From: Blautia sp. | GTDB taxonomy: Bacteria; Bacillota; Clostridia; Lachnospirales; Lachnospiraceae | DNA length: 64,000 nucleotides | Reading direction: 5' to 3' | Assembly (NCBI GenBank): GCA_022769545.1 | Contig: JALEJS010000005.1 | Span: forward strand, 29,287 to 93,286 | In this document: positions 8,646 to 16,985 of the stretch, piece after piece | How the letters are laid out: each line of letters starts with the position of its first letter | How positions within the stretch are numbered: position 1 is the first letter of the stretch | Program-made: the position numbers and the translations under genes | Notes under the pieces: model-generated | Seen by the model: the letters and a program-made list of their open reading frames with translations, nothing else | The model's database searches: none | Told to the model about the DNA's origin: nothing

Positions 8646-8698
8646 AAAGGGGCGCTGCAAAACAGTTGAGTAATCATTTGTGGAGCAGCGCTCCTTTT
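8646..8698 (+). terminator. Terminator of the ABC/Tm-1/PEP-hydrolase operon
   Basis: AAAGGGGCGCTGC (8646-8658) pairs with GCAGCGCTCCTTTT (8685-8698) across a 26-base loop, with one G-U pair, ending in T4. Confidence 0.8.
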
Positions 8699-8702
8699 GT
8701 GC

Positions 8703-8749
8703 GCGGTTTTTAAGGGGAAGACCGCTTTTTCATTTTGGATAAAAGCGGT
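8703..8749. other. Two mutually exclusive hairpins between terminator and promoter
   Basis: ACCGCTTTT (8721-8729) can pair with AAAAGCGGT (8741-8749), or its ACCGC can pair with the earlier GCGGT (8703-8707), each followed by T-rich sequence. They lie upstream of the predicted promoter at 8752, so would act only on read-through or on transcription from the other side. Confidence 0.45.
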
Positions 8750-8751
8750 AG

Positions 8752-8780
8752 TTGATGATTTGGCGGACAGATGATAAAAT
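8752..8780 (+). promoter_or_regulatory. Promoter of the Gx transporter gene
   Basis: TTGATG (8752-8757), 17-bp spacer, TAAAAT (8775-8780) preceded by TGA giving an extended -10. Confidence 0.6.
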
Positions 8781-8795
8781 GAGGAGGATCAGGAA

Positions 8796-8810
8796 ATGGC
8801 AGGCAGATAA
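8796..8810 (+). other. Four-codon leader minicistron (MAGR-stop) abutting the Gx transporter start
   Basis: A strong GAGGAGG (8781-8787) is placed correctly for the ATG at 8796, which encodes only Met-Ala-Gly-Arg before TAA at 8808-8810; the next codon is the ATG of the transporter, in the same frame. Translation of the transporter may depend on termination-reinitiation. A single-base sequence error that creates the stop is the alternative. Confidence 0.45.
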
Positions 8811-9365
8811 ATGAGAAGAATGGGAAATGTAAAACGAAATGTAAAACGAAATAAAAAAGACAATATCGCTTCCAGAGTGGCAGTGTTTGGCATGCTCACG
8901 GCGCTTGCAATGATTCTGAGTTATGTGGAGACTCTGATTCCCATCTCTCTCGGAATCCCGGGTGTGAAGCCGGGCCTGGCCAATCTGGCAGTATTCACGG
9001 CACTTTATTTGACGACGCCGGCAAATGCCTTTGGGATATCCGTGGTCAGGATCCTTCTGGTTGCATTCACCTTCGGAAACCTTTATTCCATGCTGTACAG
9101 CCTTGCAGGAGGTATTTTAAGCTTTCTTTTGATGCTTCTGTGCAAAAAGAAAGACTGGCTGAGCAAAACCGGAGTGAGTATTGTGGGAGGGGTGTCCCAC
9201 AATCTGGGGCAGCTGGCGGTTGCTGCGGCTGTCGTGGAAAACGCAGCGGTATTTTCCTATTTTCCGATGCTGCTTCTGGCAGGAACCGCGGCAGGGACTC
9301 TGATCGGACTTCTGGGATCGCTGATTCTTGCAAGGCTGCCCAAAAATCTTTTTTTCATATCCTGA
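8811..9365 (+). CDS. Gx transporter family protein (heptaprenyl diphosphate synthase component I-like)
   Basis: A 184-residue integral membrane protein with about five hydrophobic helices. The family marker is the IPGVKPGLANLAVFTALY segment, followed by VRILLVAFTFGNLYSMLYSLAGG and VGGVSHNLGQLAVAA, as in Gx transporter/Hpre_diP_synt_I proteins with an ECF-S-like fold. Such genes usually sit beside NusG-domain-II and ApbE genes; here they are 8 kb away, apparently because the ABC cassette lies between. Its substrate is unknown; a lipid or flavin-related precursor has been suggested from context only. The start at 8811 directly follows a four-codon minicistron. Confidence 0.85.
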   Translation: MRRMGNVKRNVKRNKKDNIASRVAVFGMLTALAMILSYVETLIPISLGIPGVKPGLANLAVFTALYLTTPANAFGISVVRILLVAFTFGNLYSMLYSLAGGILSFLLMLLCKKKDWLSKTGVSIVGGVSHNLGQLAVAAAVVENAAVFSYFPMLLLAGTAAGTLIGLLGSLILARLPKNLFFIS

Positions 9366-9406
9366 CGGACAGGATTTACGAAGAAACACATAGGAGGAAT
9401 CGTATA

Positions 9407-10645
9407 TTGAGTTTGGGAAAATCAAGAGTGGTGTGGATCGATCAGCTGAGAGGCTTTGCGTTTTTTTGTGTGCTTTTCAGCCATCTGAATACCTATTCAC
9501 AGATCAAACAGGTCATCGGATCGTTCCATATGCCGCTGTTTTTTATCATTTCCGGGCTGCTTCTGAACCCGGAACGCATATTACAGAAAAAGCTGGGGCC
9601 GCAGATTCTTCATAAAATGCAGGCACTGGGGATACCATACCTGTGGACCTGCTTTGCATTATTTCCCTTCTGGGTGATCACTTATAAGATCCTCGGGAAT
9701 ACAAAAGTCTCTCTGGGACATGTGGTCAAGGGGATTTTCGTCTCTCAGAATCTATGGTATACAGCGCCGGCAAATCCGGTCTGGTTCATCGGGGCACTGT
9801 TTTTTGCCACACTGTATGTTTATGTGATAATAAAAATAACCGGTACGCACAAAAGAGTCCGTTTTGTTCTGATGGCTGCACTGATGGCAGCAGGGTTTGC
9901 ATGCAGAGATCTGGTCATGCCGTGGCATATCAATACCGCCATGGTTGGAGCTGGATATATCTACATCGGTTATCTGATCCGCACATATCTTCTGGACCGA
10001 ACAGAAAAAATGGAAAAAAACCGTCAGATCCTGGTCCTGTCACTGCTGATTGCGGGCATGTTTTTTTCCTACACCAACACGCCGGCAATCATGGTGACGG
10101 GTGGATACGGAAGAGCATATCTTTTCCTTGGGTCTTCGGTACTCATCAGTCTGGCGCTGATCCTGATGTTTCAGAAAGCGAAAGAAGACCGGTTTATGGC
10201 ATTTATGGGACAGAATACACTGTTTATTCTGGGTGCCCATATCTCGATCATTCGTCTCATGGAAAAGCTTTTTCCGTATACCATGCAGGCGAATAACCGC
10301 TGTGTGCTTCTGTCCATTCTGATGTTTTTCCTGCTGGCAGGAATCAGTTTTGCCATAAATCGGTACTGGCCCTATGTAAACGGAAAATTCAGCACGTTTA
10401 CTGGGACGGTCCGGGAGTATGTACTGCGTTATCTCATGATTGTGTGGTGCGCCATGATTCCGGTCTATATCGTTCTGAAAAAAATCGGAGTGCTTGCTGC
10501 CGGAACCGGAATTTTTGTGCAGGCGGTGATTCTCGGCGTGTGTGTGCTGCTGGCTTCCGCACTGTTTCTTCTGGTCACCAGCCGCTGGTGTCCGTGGATT
10601 TATCTCAGTCGGAGGATGCCTCCTGCTTCTGCAAATGGTGAGTAA
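9407..10645 (+). CDS. Acyltransferase 3 family membrane protein (OafA/fucose acetylase-like)
   Basis: A 412-residue protein with around ten membrane helices. The N-terminal WIDQLRGFAFFCVLFSH motif supplies the conserved Arg and His of acyltransferase 3 enzymes, followed by HMPLFFIISGLL. Such enzymes O-acetylate cell-surface glycans or peptidoglycan. A TTG start at 9407 was chosen because AGGAGG (9392-9397) lies 9 bases before it; no ATG fits. The gene follows the Gx transporter by 41 bases and probably shares its transcript. Confidence 0.85.
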   Translation: MSLGKSRVVWIDQLRGFAFFCVLFSHLNTYSQIKQVIGSFHMPLFFIISGLLLNPERILQKKLGPQILHKMQALGIPYLWTCFALFPFWVITYKILGNTKVSLGHVVKGIFVSQNLWYTAPANPVWFIGALFFATLYVYVIIKITGTHKRVRFVLMAALMAAGFACRDLVMPWHINTAMVGAGYIYIGYLIRTYLLDRTEKMEKNRQILVLSLLIAGMFFSYTNTPAIMVTGGYGRAYLFLGSSVLISLALILMFQKAKEDRFMAFMGQNTLFILGAHISIIRLMEKLFPYTMQANNRCVLLSILMFFLLAGISFAINRYWPYVNGKFSTFTGTVREYVLRYLMIVWCAMIPVYIVLKKIGVLAAGTGIFVQAVILGVCVLLASALFLLVTSRWCPWIYLSRRMPPASANGE

Positions 10646-10679
10646 TGACAAAAGAAATGACAGGACTACAGAGAAAGCA

Positions 10680-10695
10680 GCACATGTGCTATAGT
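10680..10695 (+). promoter_or_regulatory. Extended -10 element with palindrome before the L,D-transpeptidase gene
   Basis: GCACATGTGC (10680-10689) is a perfect palindrome whose TGC end forms an extended -10 with TATAGT (10690-10695). No good -35 is seen. Confidence 0.4.
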
Positions 10696-10770
10696 AATTC
10701 CAGAAGCATGCAAAAATTGTAAAAAAATGCAGATGTGCAATTGTACAGAAAGCAAGGTACAGGGGAGAAA

Positions 10771-12201
10771 ATGGAAAAAAAGAAAAAAGGAAAACGGATC
10801 GTCATCATCTGTCTGGTGACGGCAGCGGTGGTATTTCTGGGATTTATGGGGTTTCACGAGTATATGGATTACACCAGAATCGGCTGTAAGACGCGGATCT
10901 ATGGACAGGATATCAGCTGGAAGACGGTGGATGAGGCGGTGCAGATCGTTGAGAACCGATTTGCACAGCGCAGGATTTCCTATACGGAGAATGGGACAGA
11001 GGTTTATTCCCTGTCCATGGCGGAGGCTGGCTGTACTCTGAATGAGGAGGTTCTCAGGCAGAAGCTGAATGCCATAAAGGATCGAAAGAAATTCTGTACG
11101 GTTTTTGCGGAAAAAATATACGATTATGTGATGAATTATCAGCTGGATGAGCAGGAAGGGCAGATGACGGCTGCGCTCACCGAGGACCATTTCGGGGACA
11201 GCACCCGGCGTCAGACTTCTCAGGATGCGTATATCCGGTATGACAATGAGACCAGGCAGTATGTCATTGTGGATGCCGTGCTTGGAACCCATATTGACAG
11301 CGCCGCCATGGAGGAAAAGACCAGAGAGGCCATTGCCGCAGCGGTGCAGGAAAATCCGCTGGGCGGACAGATCGATATCATCATTGATGAGAACTTTTAT
11401 CAGAAAGCTGCGGTGCAGGGAGATCAGGCAGAGCTGACACAGCAGCTGACCGGACTCAATGAGAAGCTGAGCAAATACCGCCAGGCTGCCATTACATATA
11501 CCTTCGGACAGACGACAGAGGTTCTGGATCAGACGGTGATCGAGGGCTGGCTGAAGATCGGTGACACTTCGGTGGAGCTGGATACCGAAGCGGTAAAAAG
11601 CTATGTGTCCGATCTGGGAACGAAATATAATACGATATATAATCCAAGATCCTTTCATACTTCTCTTGGGGCAGATATTACCATTGAAAACAATGAGTAC
11701 GGATACTGGATCGACAATGACGGGGAATATCAGCAGCTGCTTCAGAATATTGAGAATGGCGATGTGGTGTCCAGAGATCCGGTATACAGCCATGAGGGCT
11801 TTAACCGGAACGGAAGAGACGATCTGATGGGAAATTATGTGGAAGTGGATCTGAATACCCAGCAGCTCTGGCTGTACCGGGACGGACAGCTGATCACCAA
11901 TACCGGAATTGTGAGCGGTCTGCCCACGCCGGAGCGTGAGACTTACCGCGGAGCCTACTTCATTGCCTACAAGGAGAGCCCTGCAAATCTCACCAGTGAG
12001 GAAAACGGCTACGACGTTCAGGTACAGTACTGGATGCCCTTCGTGTACGGACAGGGACTCCACGATGCCACCTGGCAGTCGTCCTTCGGAGGCGATCGCT
12101 ATAAAACAAACGGAAGTCATGGCTGCGTCAACCTTCCAAAGGACCAGGCTGCTCTGATTTTTGAATATGTGGATGCGGGATTTCCCATCATCCTGTACTG
12201 A
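10771..12201 (+). CDS. L,D-transpeptidase (YkuD domain) with N-terminal peptidoglycan-binding repeats
   Basis: A 476-residue protein: a lysine-rich N-region and one transmembrane helix (about residues 8-26), an extracytoplasmic region resembling PG_binding_4 repeats (YGQDISWKTVDEAV; later repeated FGQTTEVLDQTVIEGWLKI), and a C-terminal YkuD catalytic domain with the SHGCVNLP motif holding the active cysteine. It forms 3-3 cross-links or attaches proteins in the cell wall. The ATG at 10771 follows GGGGAG; an in-frame ATG at 10735 would add an unlikely hydrophilic stretch. It converges with the aldehyde dehydrogenase gene, 36 bases apart. Confidence 0.9.
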   Translation: MEKKKKGKRIVIICLVTAAVVFLGFMGFHEYMDYTRIGCKTRIYGQDISWKTVDEAVQIVENRFAQRRISYTENGTEVYSLSMAEAGCTLNEEVLRQKLNAIKDRKKFCTVFAEKIYDYVMNYQLDEQEGQMTAALTEDHFGDSTRRQTSQDAYIRYDNETRQYVIVDAVLGTHIDSAAMEEKTREAIAAAVQENPLGGQIDIIIDENFYQKAAVQGDQAELTQQLTGLNEKLSKYRQAAITYTFGQTTEVLDQTVIEGWLKIGDTSVELDTEAVKSYVSDLGTKYNTIYNPRSFHTSLGADITIENNEYGYWIDNDGEYQQLLQNIENGDVVSRDPVYSHEGFNRNGRDDLMGNYVEVDLNTQQLWLYRDGQLITNTGIVSGLPTPERETYRGAYFIAYKESPANLTSEENGYDVQVQYWMPFVYGQGLHDATWQSSFGGDRYKTNGSHGCVNLPKDQAALIFEYVDAGFPIILY

Positions 12202-12237
12202 TGTGTTTCCCGGCAGGAGGGAAGCGGCGCGAAACTT

Positions 12238-13617
12238 CTATTTCAGAAACATATGAATCAGTTTGTTATGAATCTTACGATATGGCTGGTATCTCATTGG
12301 CAGATCCAGCCATGTTTTTTTGTCTACGATACTCTTGTAATGGGAGAAGGTCCGGAAACCGTTCTCGCCGTGATAGCTTCCCATGCCGCTCTCACCGAAA
12401 CCGCCGAAGCCCATGTTGCTGGTCGCGAGATGAATGATGGTGTCGTTGATACATCCTCCGCCAAAGCCGCAGCGGGAGGTCACCTGCCGTATGGTTTCCT
12501 TATCCTCGGAAAACAGATAGAGTGCCAGAGGATGCGGCAGGGAATGGATCCTTTCGATGACCTGTTCCAGGGACTGGTAGGTGAGGATCGGAAGAATCGG
12601 CCCGAAAATCTCCTGCTGCATGACGGCATCCTCATAACGGACATCATCCATGACGGTGGGCTCGATCCGCAGTGTCTCCGGATCGGATGCCCCGCCGTAA
12701 ACGGTTTTGTCCGGGTCAATCAGAGACAGGATCCTGTCAAAATGTTTTTCGCTGATGATCTTTCCGTAGTTCGGATTTTTCAGGGGGTCTGCGCCGAACT
12801 GCTTTTTGATCTGGTGCGTGATATGCCGGATCAGTGTGTCTTTCACTTCGCTGTCACAGAGAATGTAATCCGGTGCCACACAGGTCTGGCCGCAGTTCAG
12901 ATATTTCCCGAAAACGATGCGCTTTGCGGCAAGTTTTAAGTTGGCCGTCTTGTCTACGATACAGGGACTTTTTCCACCCAGCTCCAGTGTGACCGGAGTC
13001 AGGTGGGCAGCAGCACTTTTCATGACCTCTTTGCCGACGGCCTGGCTTCCGGTAAAGAAGATATAATCAAAATGCTCGTTCAGAAGACAGGTGTTTTCCT
13101 GACGTCCTCCGGTTACGACGGTGACATACTGGGTGGGGAAGCATTCCCGGATGATTTTTTCCACCAGCTCGCTGGTGGCAGGAGAGTAGGCACTTGGCTT
13201 TATGATGGCAGTGTTGCCGGCGGCGAGTGCGTCCACCAGAGGCTCCATGGTGAGAAGAAACGGGTAGTTCCAGGGGCTCATGATCAGGACGACTCCGTGG
13301 GGAGAGGGCTTGACATAGCTTCTGGAATGAAACTGGGCCAGAGGGGTGGCAACTCTTTTTTCTCTTACAAAAGAAGGAAGATGCTTCTGCATGTACGAGA
13401 TTTCCGAAAGAGTAATACCCGTTTCACACATATAGCCCTCAAAGGGGCTCTTTCCCAGATCCTGTTTCAGAGCAGCATTGATTTCACCCTCGTATTTTTG
13501 GATAGTTTCTTTTAATCGTGTCAGAGCGTCCATGCGTGCCGACAGCTCCAGTGTGGCGCCGGAGCAGAAATACTGGCGCTGGAGCATAGTGAGCTGGTGG
13601 ATTTCGTTTTGGGTCAT
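12238..13617 (-). CDS. NAD(P)-dependent aldehyde dehydrogenase (class 3-like)
   Basis: A 459-residue cytosolic enzyme that oxidises aldehydes to acids. The catalytic cysteine lies in GQTCVAPDY, the general base in LELGGKSP, and the cofactor loop in FTGSQAVGKEV; MSPWNYPF is the usual N-terminal anchor. The length and the C-terminal tail (LPMRYQPY, then KLIHMFL) match the short class 3/CoA-independent type. AAAGGAG precedes the ATG and overlaps the stop codon of an alcohol-dehydrogenase remnant just upstream, indicating that the two were once translated together in an alcohol/aldehyde oxidation unit. Confidence 0.92.
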   Translation of the reverse strand: MTQNEIHQLTMLQRQYFCSGATLELSARMDALTRLKETIQKYEGEINAALKQDLGKSPFEGYMCETGITLSEISYMQKHLPSFVREKRVATPLAQFHSRSYVKPSPHGVVLIMSPWNYPFLLTMEPLVDALAAGNTAIIKPSAYSPATSELVEKIIRECFPTQYVTVVTGGRQENTCLLNEHFDYIFFTGSQAVGKEVMKSAAAHLTPVTLELGGKSPCIVDKTANLKLAAKRIVFGKYLNCGQTCVAPDYILCDSEVKDTLIRHITHQIKKQFGADPLKNPNYGKIISEKHFDRILSLIDPDKTVYGGASDPETLRIEPTVMDDVRYEDAVMQQEIFGPILPILTYQSLEQVIERIHSLPHPLALYLFSEDKETIRQVTSRCGFGGGCINDTIIHLATSNMGFGGFGESGMGSYHGENGFRTFSHYKSIVDKKTWLDLPMRYQPYRKIHNKLIHMFLK

Positions 13618-13629
13618 AACCGTTCTCCT

Positions 13630-13833
13630 TTAATCATTGTTTTCCATAAGCAGATCGTAAAATAACTGCAGTTCCTTTGCGTCCATCAGTACCGGTACAG
13701 GATAAAGCGGGTTGGCCTCCCTGTCCGCATAGGCGGCAAGCTTGGGAATATCTTCCCTGCGGATTTCGATAGGGAAGAAAGGGAATGGCGATTTTAAATG
13801 CGGTCTGAAAGATACGGCAGTACGCTTTTTTTA
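13630..13833 (-). pseudogene. C-terminal remnant of an iron-containing alcohol dehydrogenase
   Basis: On the minus strand a frame ends EDIPKLAAYADREANPLYPV followed by PVLMDAKELQLFYDLLME and a stop at 13630-13632. The motif (E/K)ANPLYPVPVLM-x-x-KEL-x-x-(F/L)Y is, from memory, the conserved end of Fe-dependent alcohol dehydrogenases of clostridia. Only about 60 codons remain; the catalytic and iron-binding parts are missing and the sequence before it turns into AT-rich non-coding DNA. The stop codon overlaps the ribosome site of the aldehyde dehydrogenase gene, so the deletion removed the front of a former two-gene operon. Confidence 0.65.
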
Positions 13834-13835
13834 TT

Positions 13836-13848
13836 TTGTTAATAACAA
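13836..13848. repeat. Small inverted repeat TTGTTA-A-TAACAA in AT-rich DNA
   Basis: A perfect 6+1+6 inverted repeat at the edge of the alcohol-dehydrogenase remnant. The rest of 13834-14006 is AT-rich leader for the debranching enzyme, with TATTAT at 13960 as a possible -10 lacking a clear -35. Confidence 0.35.
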
Positions 13849-14006
13849 ATACCTCATATATACCTTATATTTTGAGATTCAAATAATTTAAACATAACAA
13901 TGAAGCGGGAAAAAGTCAATATAAATGGAAGATTATCAGTGGAAAAAAAGCAGAATCCGTATTATGATAGTAACGTGTCAGAAGAGAAAAACGAGAGGTG
14001 AATATT

Positions 14007-16136
14007 TTGAGACTATATAAAAAGAAATATACGCCGGAGGAGCCGGTATCGGTCACCCCGATGGGAAAAATCAAGGGATATCCGGTCCGTCCGGGCATGT
14101 TCGACAAAAACGGTGCCACAGTACTTCCGGTCGGCGTAAATTTTACCATACACACCCATCACGGAACCAGCTGTGAGCTGCTTTTGTTTCACCGGGGAGA
14201 GCAGGAGCCTTTTGTGGTGCTGCCGTTTCCGGAAACGTATAAAATCGGAGACGTATATTCCATGATCGTGTTCGGCCTGAAAATCAAGAATCTGGAGTAC
14301 GCGTATCGGGTGGACGGGCCTTATAATCCGAAAAAGGGCATGATCTATAACAAAAACAAGATCCTGCTGGATCCCTATGCCAAGGCAGTGGCCGGGCAGC
14401 GGATCTGGGGAGAGACACAGAAAGGTCCTTACCGCGCAAGGATCGTGGAAGATACCTTTGACTGGGGAAATTCGCACCAGTCGACCAAAAAGATGAGTGA
14501 TCTGGTCATCTATGAGCTGCATGTAAGAGGCTTCACCCAGCACGAATCCTCCGGTGTGACGAATCGGGGAACATTTCGGGGCCTGCAGGAGAAAATTCCT
14601 TATCTGAAGGAGCTGGGAATCAATGCAGTGGAGCTGATGCCGATATTCGAGTTCGATGAGACGATGGGAATCCGCGAGCACAATGGGAAGAAGCTCTGCG
14701 ATTACTGGGGATACAATACCGTCAGCTTCTTTGCGCCAAACACCAGCTACAACGCCACAGACGAGTATAATCAGGAGGGAAAAGAACTGAAAAGCCTGAT
14801 CCGGGAGCTTCATGACAACGGCATTGAGGTGATCCTGGATGTGGTGTTTAATCACACGGCAGAGGGAAATGAGCAGGGTCCCACCTTCAGCTTCAAAGGG
14901 CTGGATAATAAAATCTATTATCTGCTTACGCCCGACGGACATTATTATAATTTCAGCGGCTGCGGAAACACACTGAACTGCAATCATCCCATTGTGCAGC
15001 AGATGATTCTGGAATGTCTGCGCTACTGGACCATCAACTACCGCATCGACGGATTCCGCTTTGACCTGGCAAGCATTCTGGGAAGAAATGAGGACGGTTC
15101 CCCGATGAACAACCCGCCGCTTCTTCGGACGCTGGCATACGATCCGGTCCTCAGCAATGTGAAACTGATCGCGGAGGCATGGGATGCCGGCGGAATGTAT
15201 CAGGTTGGAAAATTTCCTGCCAGCAAGCGCTGGGCAGAGTGGAACGGAAGATACCGTGATGTGATCCGCGGATATCTGAAGGGAGAAAACTGGGAGGCCT
15301 GGGCGGCAGCCTGGAGCATCTGCGGCTCCGGTGACCTGTACGGCGGCTTTGATGTGGAATATAAAGGGGATTATGCAGGCTATGATTCCTGCATCAATTT
15401 CCTGACCTGTCATGACGGGTTTACATTGTATGATCTGTATTCCTATAACGAAAAGCACAATGAAGAAAATGGCTGGAACAACACAGACGGTGCCAACGAC
15501 AACCGCAGCTGGAACTGCGGTGCCGAAGGGGATACCGATGATCCGCAGGTTCTTGCGCTGCGTTTCCGTATGATGCGGAATGCGGCGGCAGTGCTTTTCT
15601 GTAGCAGAGGAACGCCCATGTTTCTGGCCGGAGATGAATTCGGGAATACTCAGTTTGGAAATAACAACAGCTATTGCCAGGACAATGAGATTTCCTGGCT
15701 GAACTGGGGCCTTCTGGAGAAAAACAGGGAACTGTTCGAGTTCTTTCAATATATGATCGCATTCCGGCATGCCCATCCGGCCATCCGCCGGCATCTTCCG
15801 CAGGCTGTCTGCGGGATGGAACCGATGAGCAGTCACGATGTGGACGGGGAAAACACGAAGCTGCCCCCGGATACCCGTACCTTTGCGGTGAGCTTTGCCG
15901 GCTATGATGTCCAAAAAGGCAGGGATGATGTGGTTTATATTGCGCTGAACACCTACTGGGAGAATGTAAAAATCACCCTCCCGTATGTACCGAACGGTGC
16001 GTGGTACCTCAGCGTCAATACCTACGGGGATGAAAACGGGACTTACTGTTACCGGGAAGGTGAGGAAATCCGTATTTATCAGGAGTTTGTGATGATGCCG
16101 CGGTCGGTGGCGGTATTTATCCGAAAGAATTTTTAG
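14007..16136 (+). CDS. glgX: Glycogen debranching enzyme/isoamylase (GH13, GlgX type)
   Basis: A 709-residue enzyme that hydrolyses alpha-1,6 branches in glycogen or limit dextrins. An N-terminal CBM48-like domain (PVGVNFTIHTHH) precedes the GH13 barrel; catalytic signatures are DVVFNHTAEG, RIDGFRFDLAS (nucleophile Asp), LIAEAWDAGG (acid/base Glu) and FLTCHDG. Length and the isoamylase-like insertions fit GlgX/TreX. TTG at 14007 was chosen because AGAGGTG lies 6 bases before it; GTG at 13998 would overlap that site. TrmO follows after 10 bases. Confidence 0.9.
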   Translation: MRLYKKKYTPEEPVSVTPMGKIKGYPVRPGMFDKNGATVLPVGVNFTIHTHHGTSCELLLFHRGEQEPFVVLPFPETYKIGDVYSMIVFGLKIKNLEYAYRVDGPYNPKKGMIYNKNKILLDPYAKAVAGQRIWGETQKGPYRARIVEDTFDWGNSHQSTKKMSDLVIYELHVRGFTQHESSGVTNRGTFRGLQEKIPYLKELGINAVELMPIFEFDETMGIREHNGKKLCDYWGYNTVSFFAPNTSYNATDEYNQEGKELKSLIRELHDNGIEVILDVVFNHTAEGNEQGPTFSFKGLDNKIYYLLTPDGHYYNFSGCGNTLNCNHPIVQQMILECLRYWTINYRIDGFRFDLASILGRNEDGSPMNNPPLLRTLAYDPVLSNVKLIAEAWDAGGMYQVGKFPASKRWAEWNGRYRDVIRGYLKGENWEAWAAAWSICGSGDLYGGFDVEYKGDYAGYDSCINFLTCHDGFTLYDLYSYNEKHNEENGWNNTDGANDNRSWNCGAEGDTDDPQVLALRFRMMRNAAAVLFCSRGTPMFLAGDEFGNTQFGNNNSYCQDNEISWLNWGLLEKNRELFEFFQYMIAFRHAHPAIRRHLPQAVCGMEPMSSHDVDGENTKLPPDTRTFAVSFAGYDVQKGRDDVVYIALNTYWENVKITLPYVPNGAWYLSVNTYGDENGTYCYREGEEIRIYQEFVMMPRSVAVFIRKNF

Positions 16137-16146
16137 CGGAGGAAAC

Positions 16147-16845
16147 ATGAAAATAATCGCACATATCAGGACCGATTTCCCGACGAAGTTCGGGATTCCC
16201 AGGCAGAGCGGTTGTGTGGAAAGCCTGCGCGGCAGGATCATCATGGAGCCGGAGTACCGCCAGCCGGAGGCGTTTCGGGGTCTGGAGGATTTTTCGCACA
16301 TCTGGCTTCTGTGGGAATTTTCGGAAGCGATCCGCAGTGACTGGTCGCCGACGGTGCGGCCACCCAGGCTGGGGGGGAATGTCCGGAAAGGGGTGTTTGC
16401 CACCCGTTCGCCGTTCCGCCCCAATCCGCTGGGGCTGTCCTGCGTGAAACTGGAGAAAATAGAATTTGACAAAAAGCTGGGGCCGGTGCTGTACGTAACA
16501 GGAGCAGATCTGATGGACCGCACGCCCATTTACGACATCAAGCCGTACCTGCCGGAATTTGACAGCCATCCGTCGGCGCTGGGAGGATTCACGGCGCAGA
16601 TAAACAAAAAGGCGCTGGAGGTGGCTATTCCGGAGGAGCTGCTTTTGAAGCTGCCGGAGGAGCTGCGGCAGCCGCTGCGGGAGGTGCTGGCTCATGATCC
16701 AAGGCCCGGGTATCAGGAGGATCCTCACAGAATTTACGGCATGCCGTTCGGCGGCTTTGATGTCCGTTTTTGGGTGGCAGAGGGAATTCTGAGGGTTTGC
16801 CGGGTAGAGGAATACAAACCCTTCTCCGAAAAAGAAGAAGATTAA
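16147..16845 (+). CDS. trmO: tRNA (N6-threonylcarbamoyladenosine-N6)-methyltransferase TrmO
   Basis: A 232-residue SAM-dependent enzyme that methylates t6A37 in ANN-decoding tRNAs. TsaA/TrmO markers: IAHIRTDFPTKFGIPRQ at the start, GLEDFSHIWLLWEF, then GVFATRSPFRPNPLGLS and DLMDRTPIYDIKPYLP. The C-terminal extension (about residues 150-232) is the usual second domain. GGAGG precedes the ATG and the gene is 10 bases after glgX, an unusual pairing that probably reflects chance operon membership. Confidence 0.92.
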   Translation: MKIIAHIRTDFPTKFGIPRQSGCVESLRGRIIMEPEYRQPEAFRGLEDFSHIWLLWEFSEAIRSDWSPTVRPPRLGGNVRKGVFATRSPFRPNPLGLSCVKLEKIEFDKKLGPVLYVTGADLMDRTPIYDIKPYLPEFDSHPSALGGFTAQINKKALEVAIPEELLLKLPEELRQPLREVLAHDPRPGYQEDPHRIYGMPFGGFDVRFWVAEGILRVCRVEEYKPFSEKEED

Positions 16846-16854
16846 TGTTTGGCG

Positions 16855-16915
16855 AAAGTGCACAAAAAATCTATGATTTTTTTGATGAATATCATGGTTT
16901 TTGTGCGCTTTTATT
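16855..16915 (+). terminator. Terminator after trmO
   Basis: AAAGTGCACAAAAA (16855-16868) pairs with TTTTTGTGCGCTTTT (16898-16912) with one wobble; long AT-rich loop, T-rich tail. Confidence 0.7.
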
Positions 16916-16942
16916 GTTTTTCAGAGATGCGAATGCTATAGT
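16914..16942 (+). promoter_or_regulatory. Promoter of the two-component system
   Basis: TTGTTT (16914-16919), 17-bp spacer, TATAGT (16937-16942) with extended TGC before it. Confidence 0.55.
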
Positions 16943-16985
16943 GTAGGGGAAGAAATCGTTATGCAGTGACAGAATGGGGAAGAAA

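Noticed and set aside
10666..12120. 484-codon minus-strand open frame
   Set aside because: Antisense to the L,D-transpeptidase with its SHGCVNLP motif.
14013..16529. 838-codon minus-strand open frame
   Set aside because: Antisense to glgX and trmO, both with clear catalytic motifs; composition is typical of a shadow frame.
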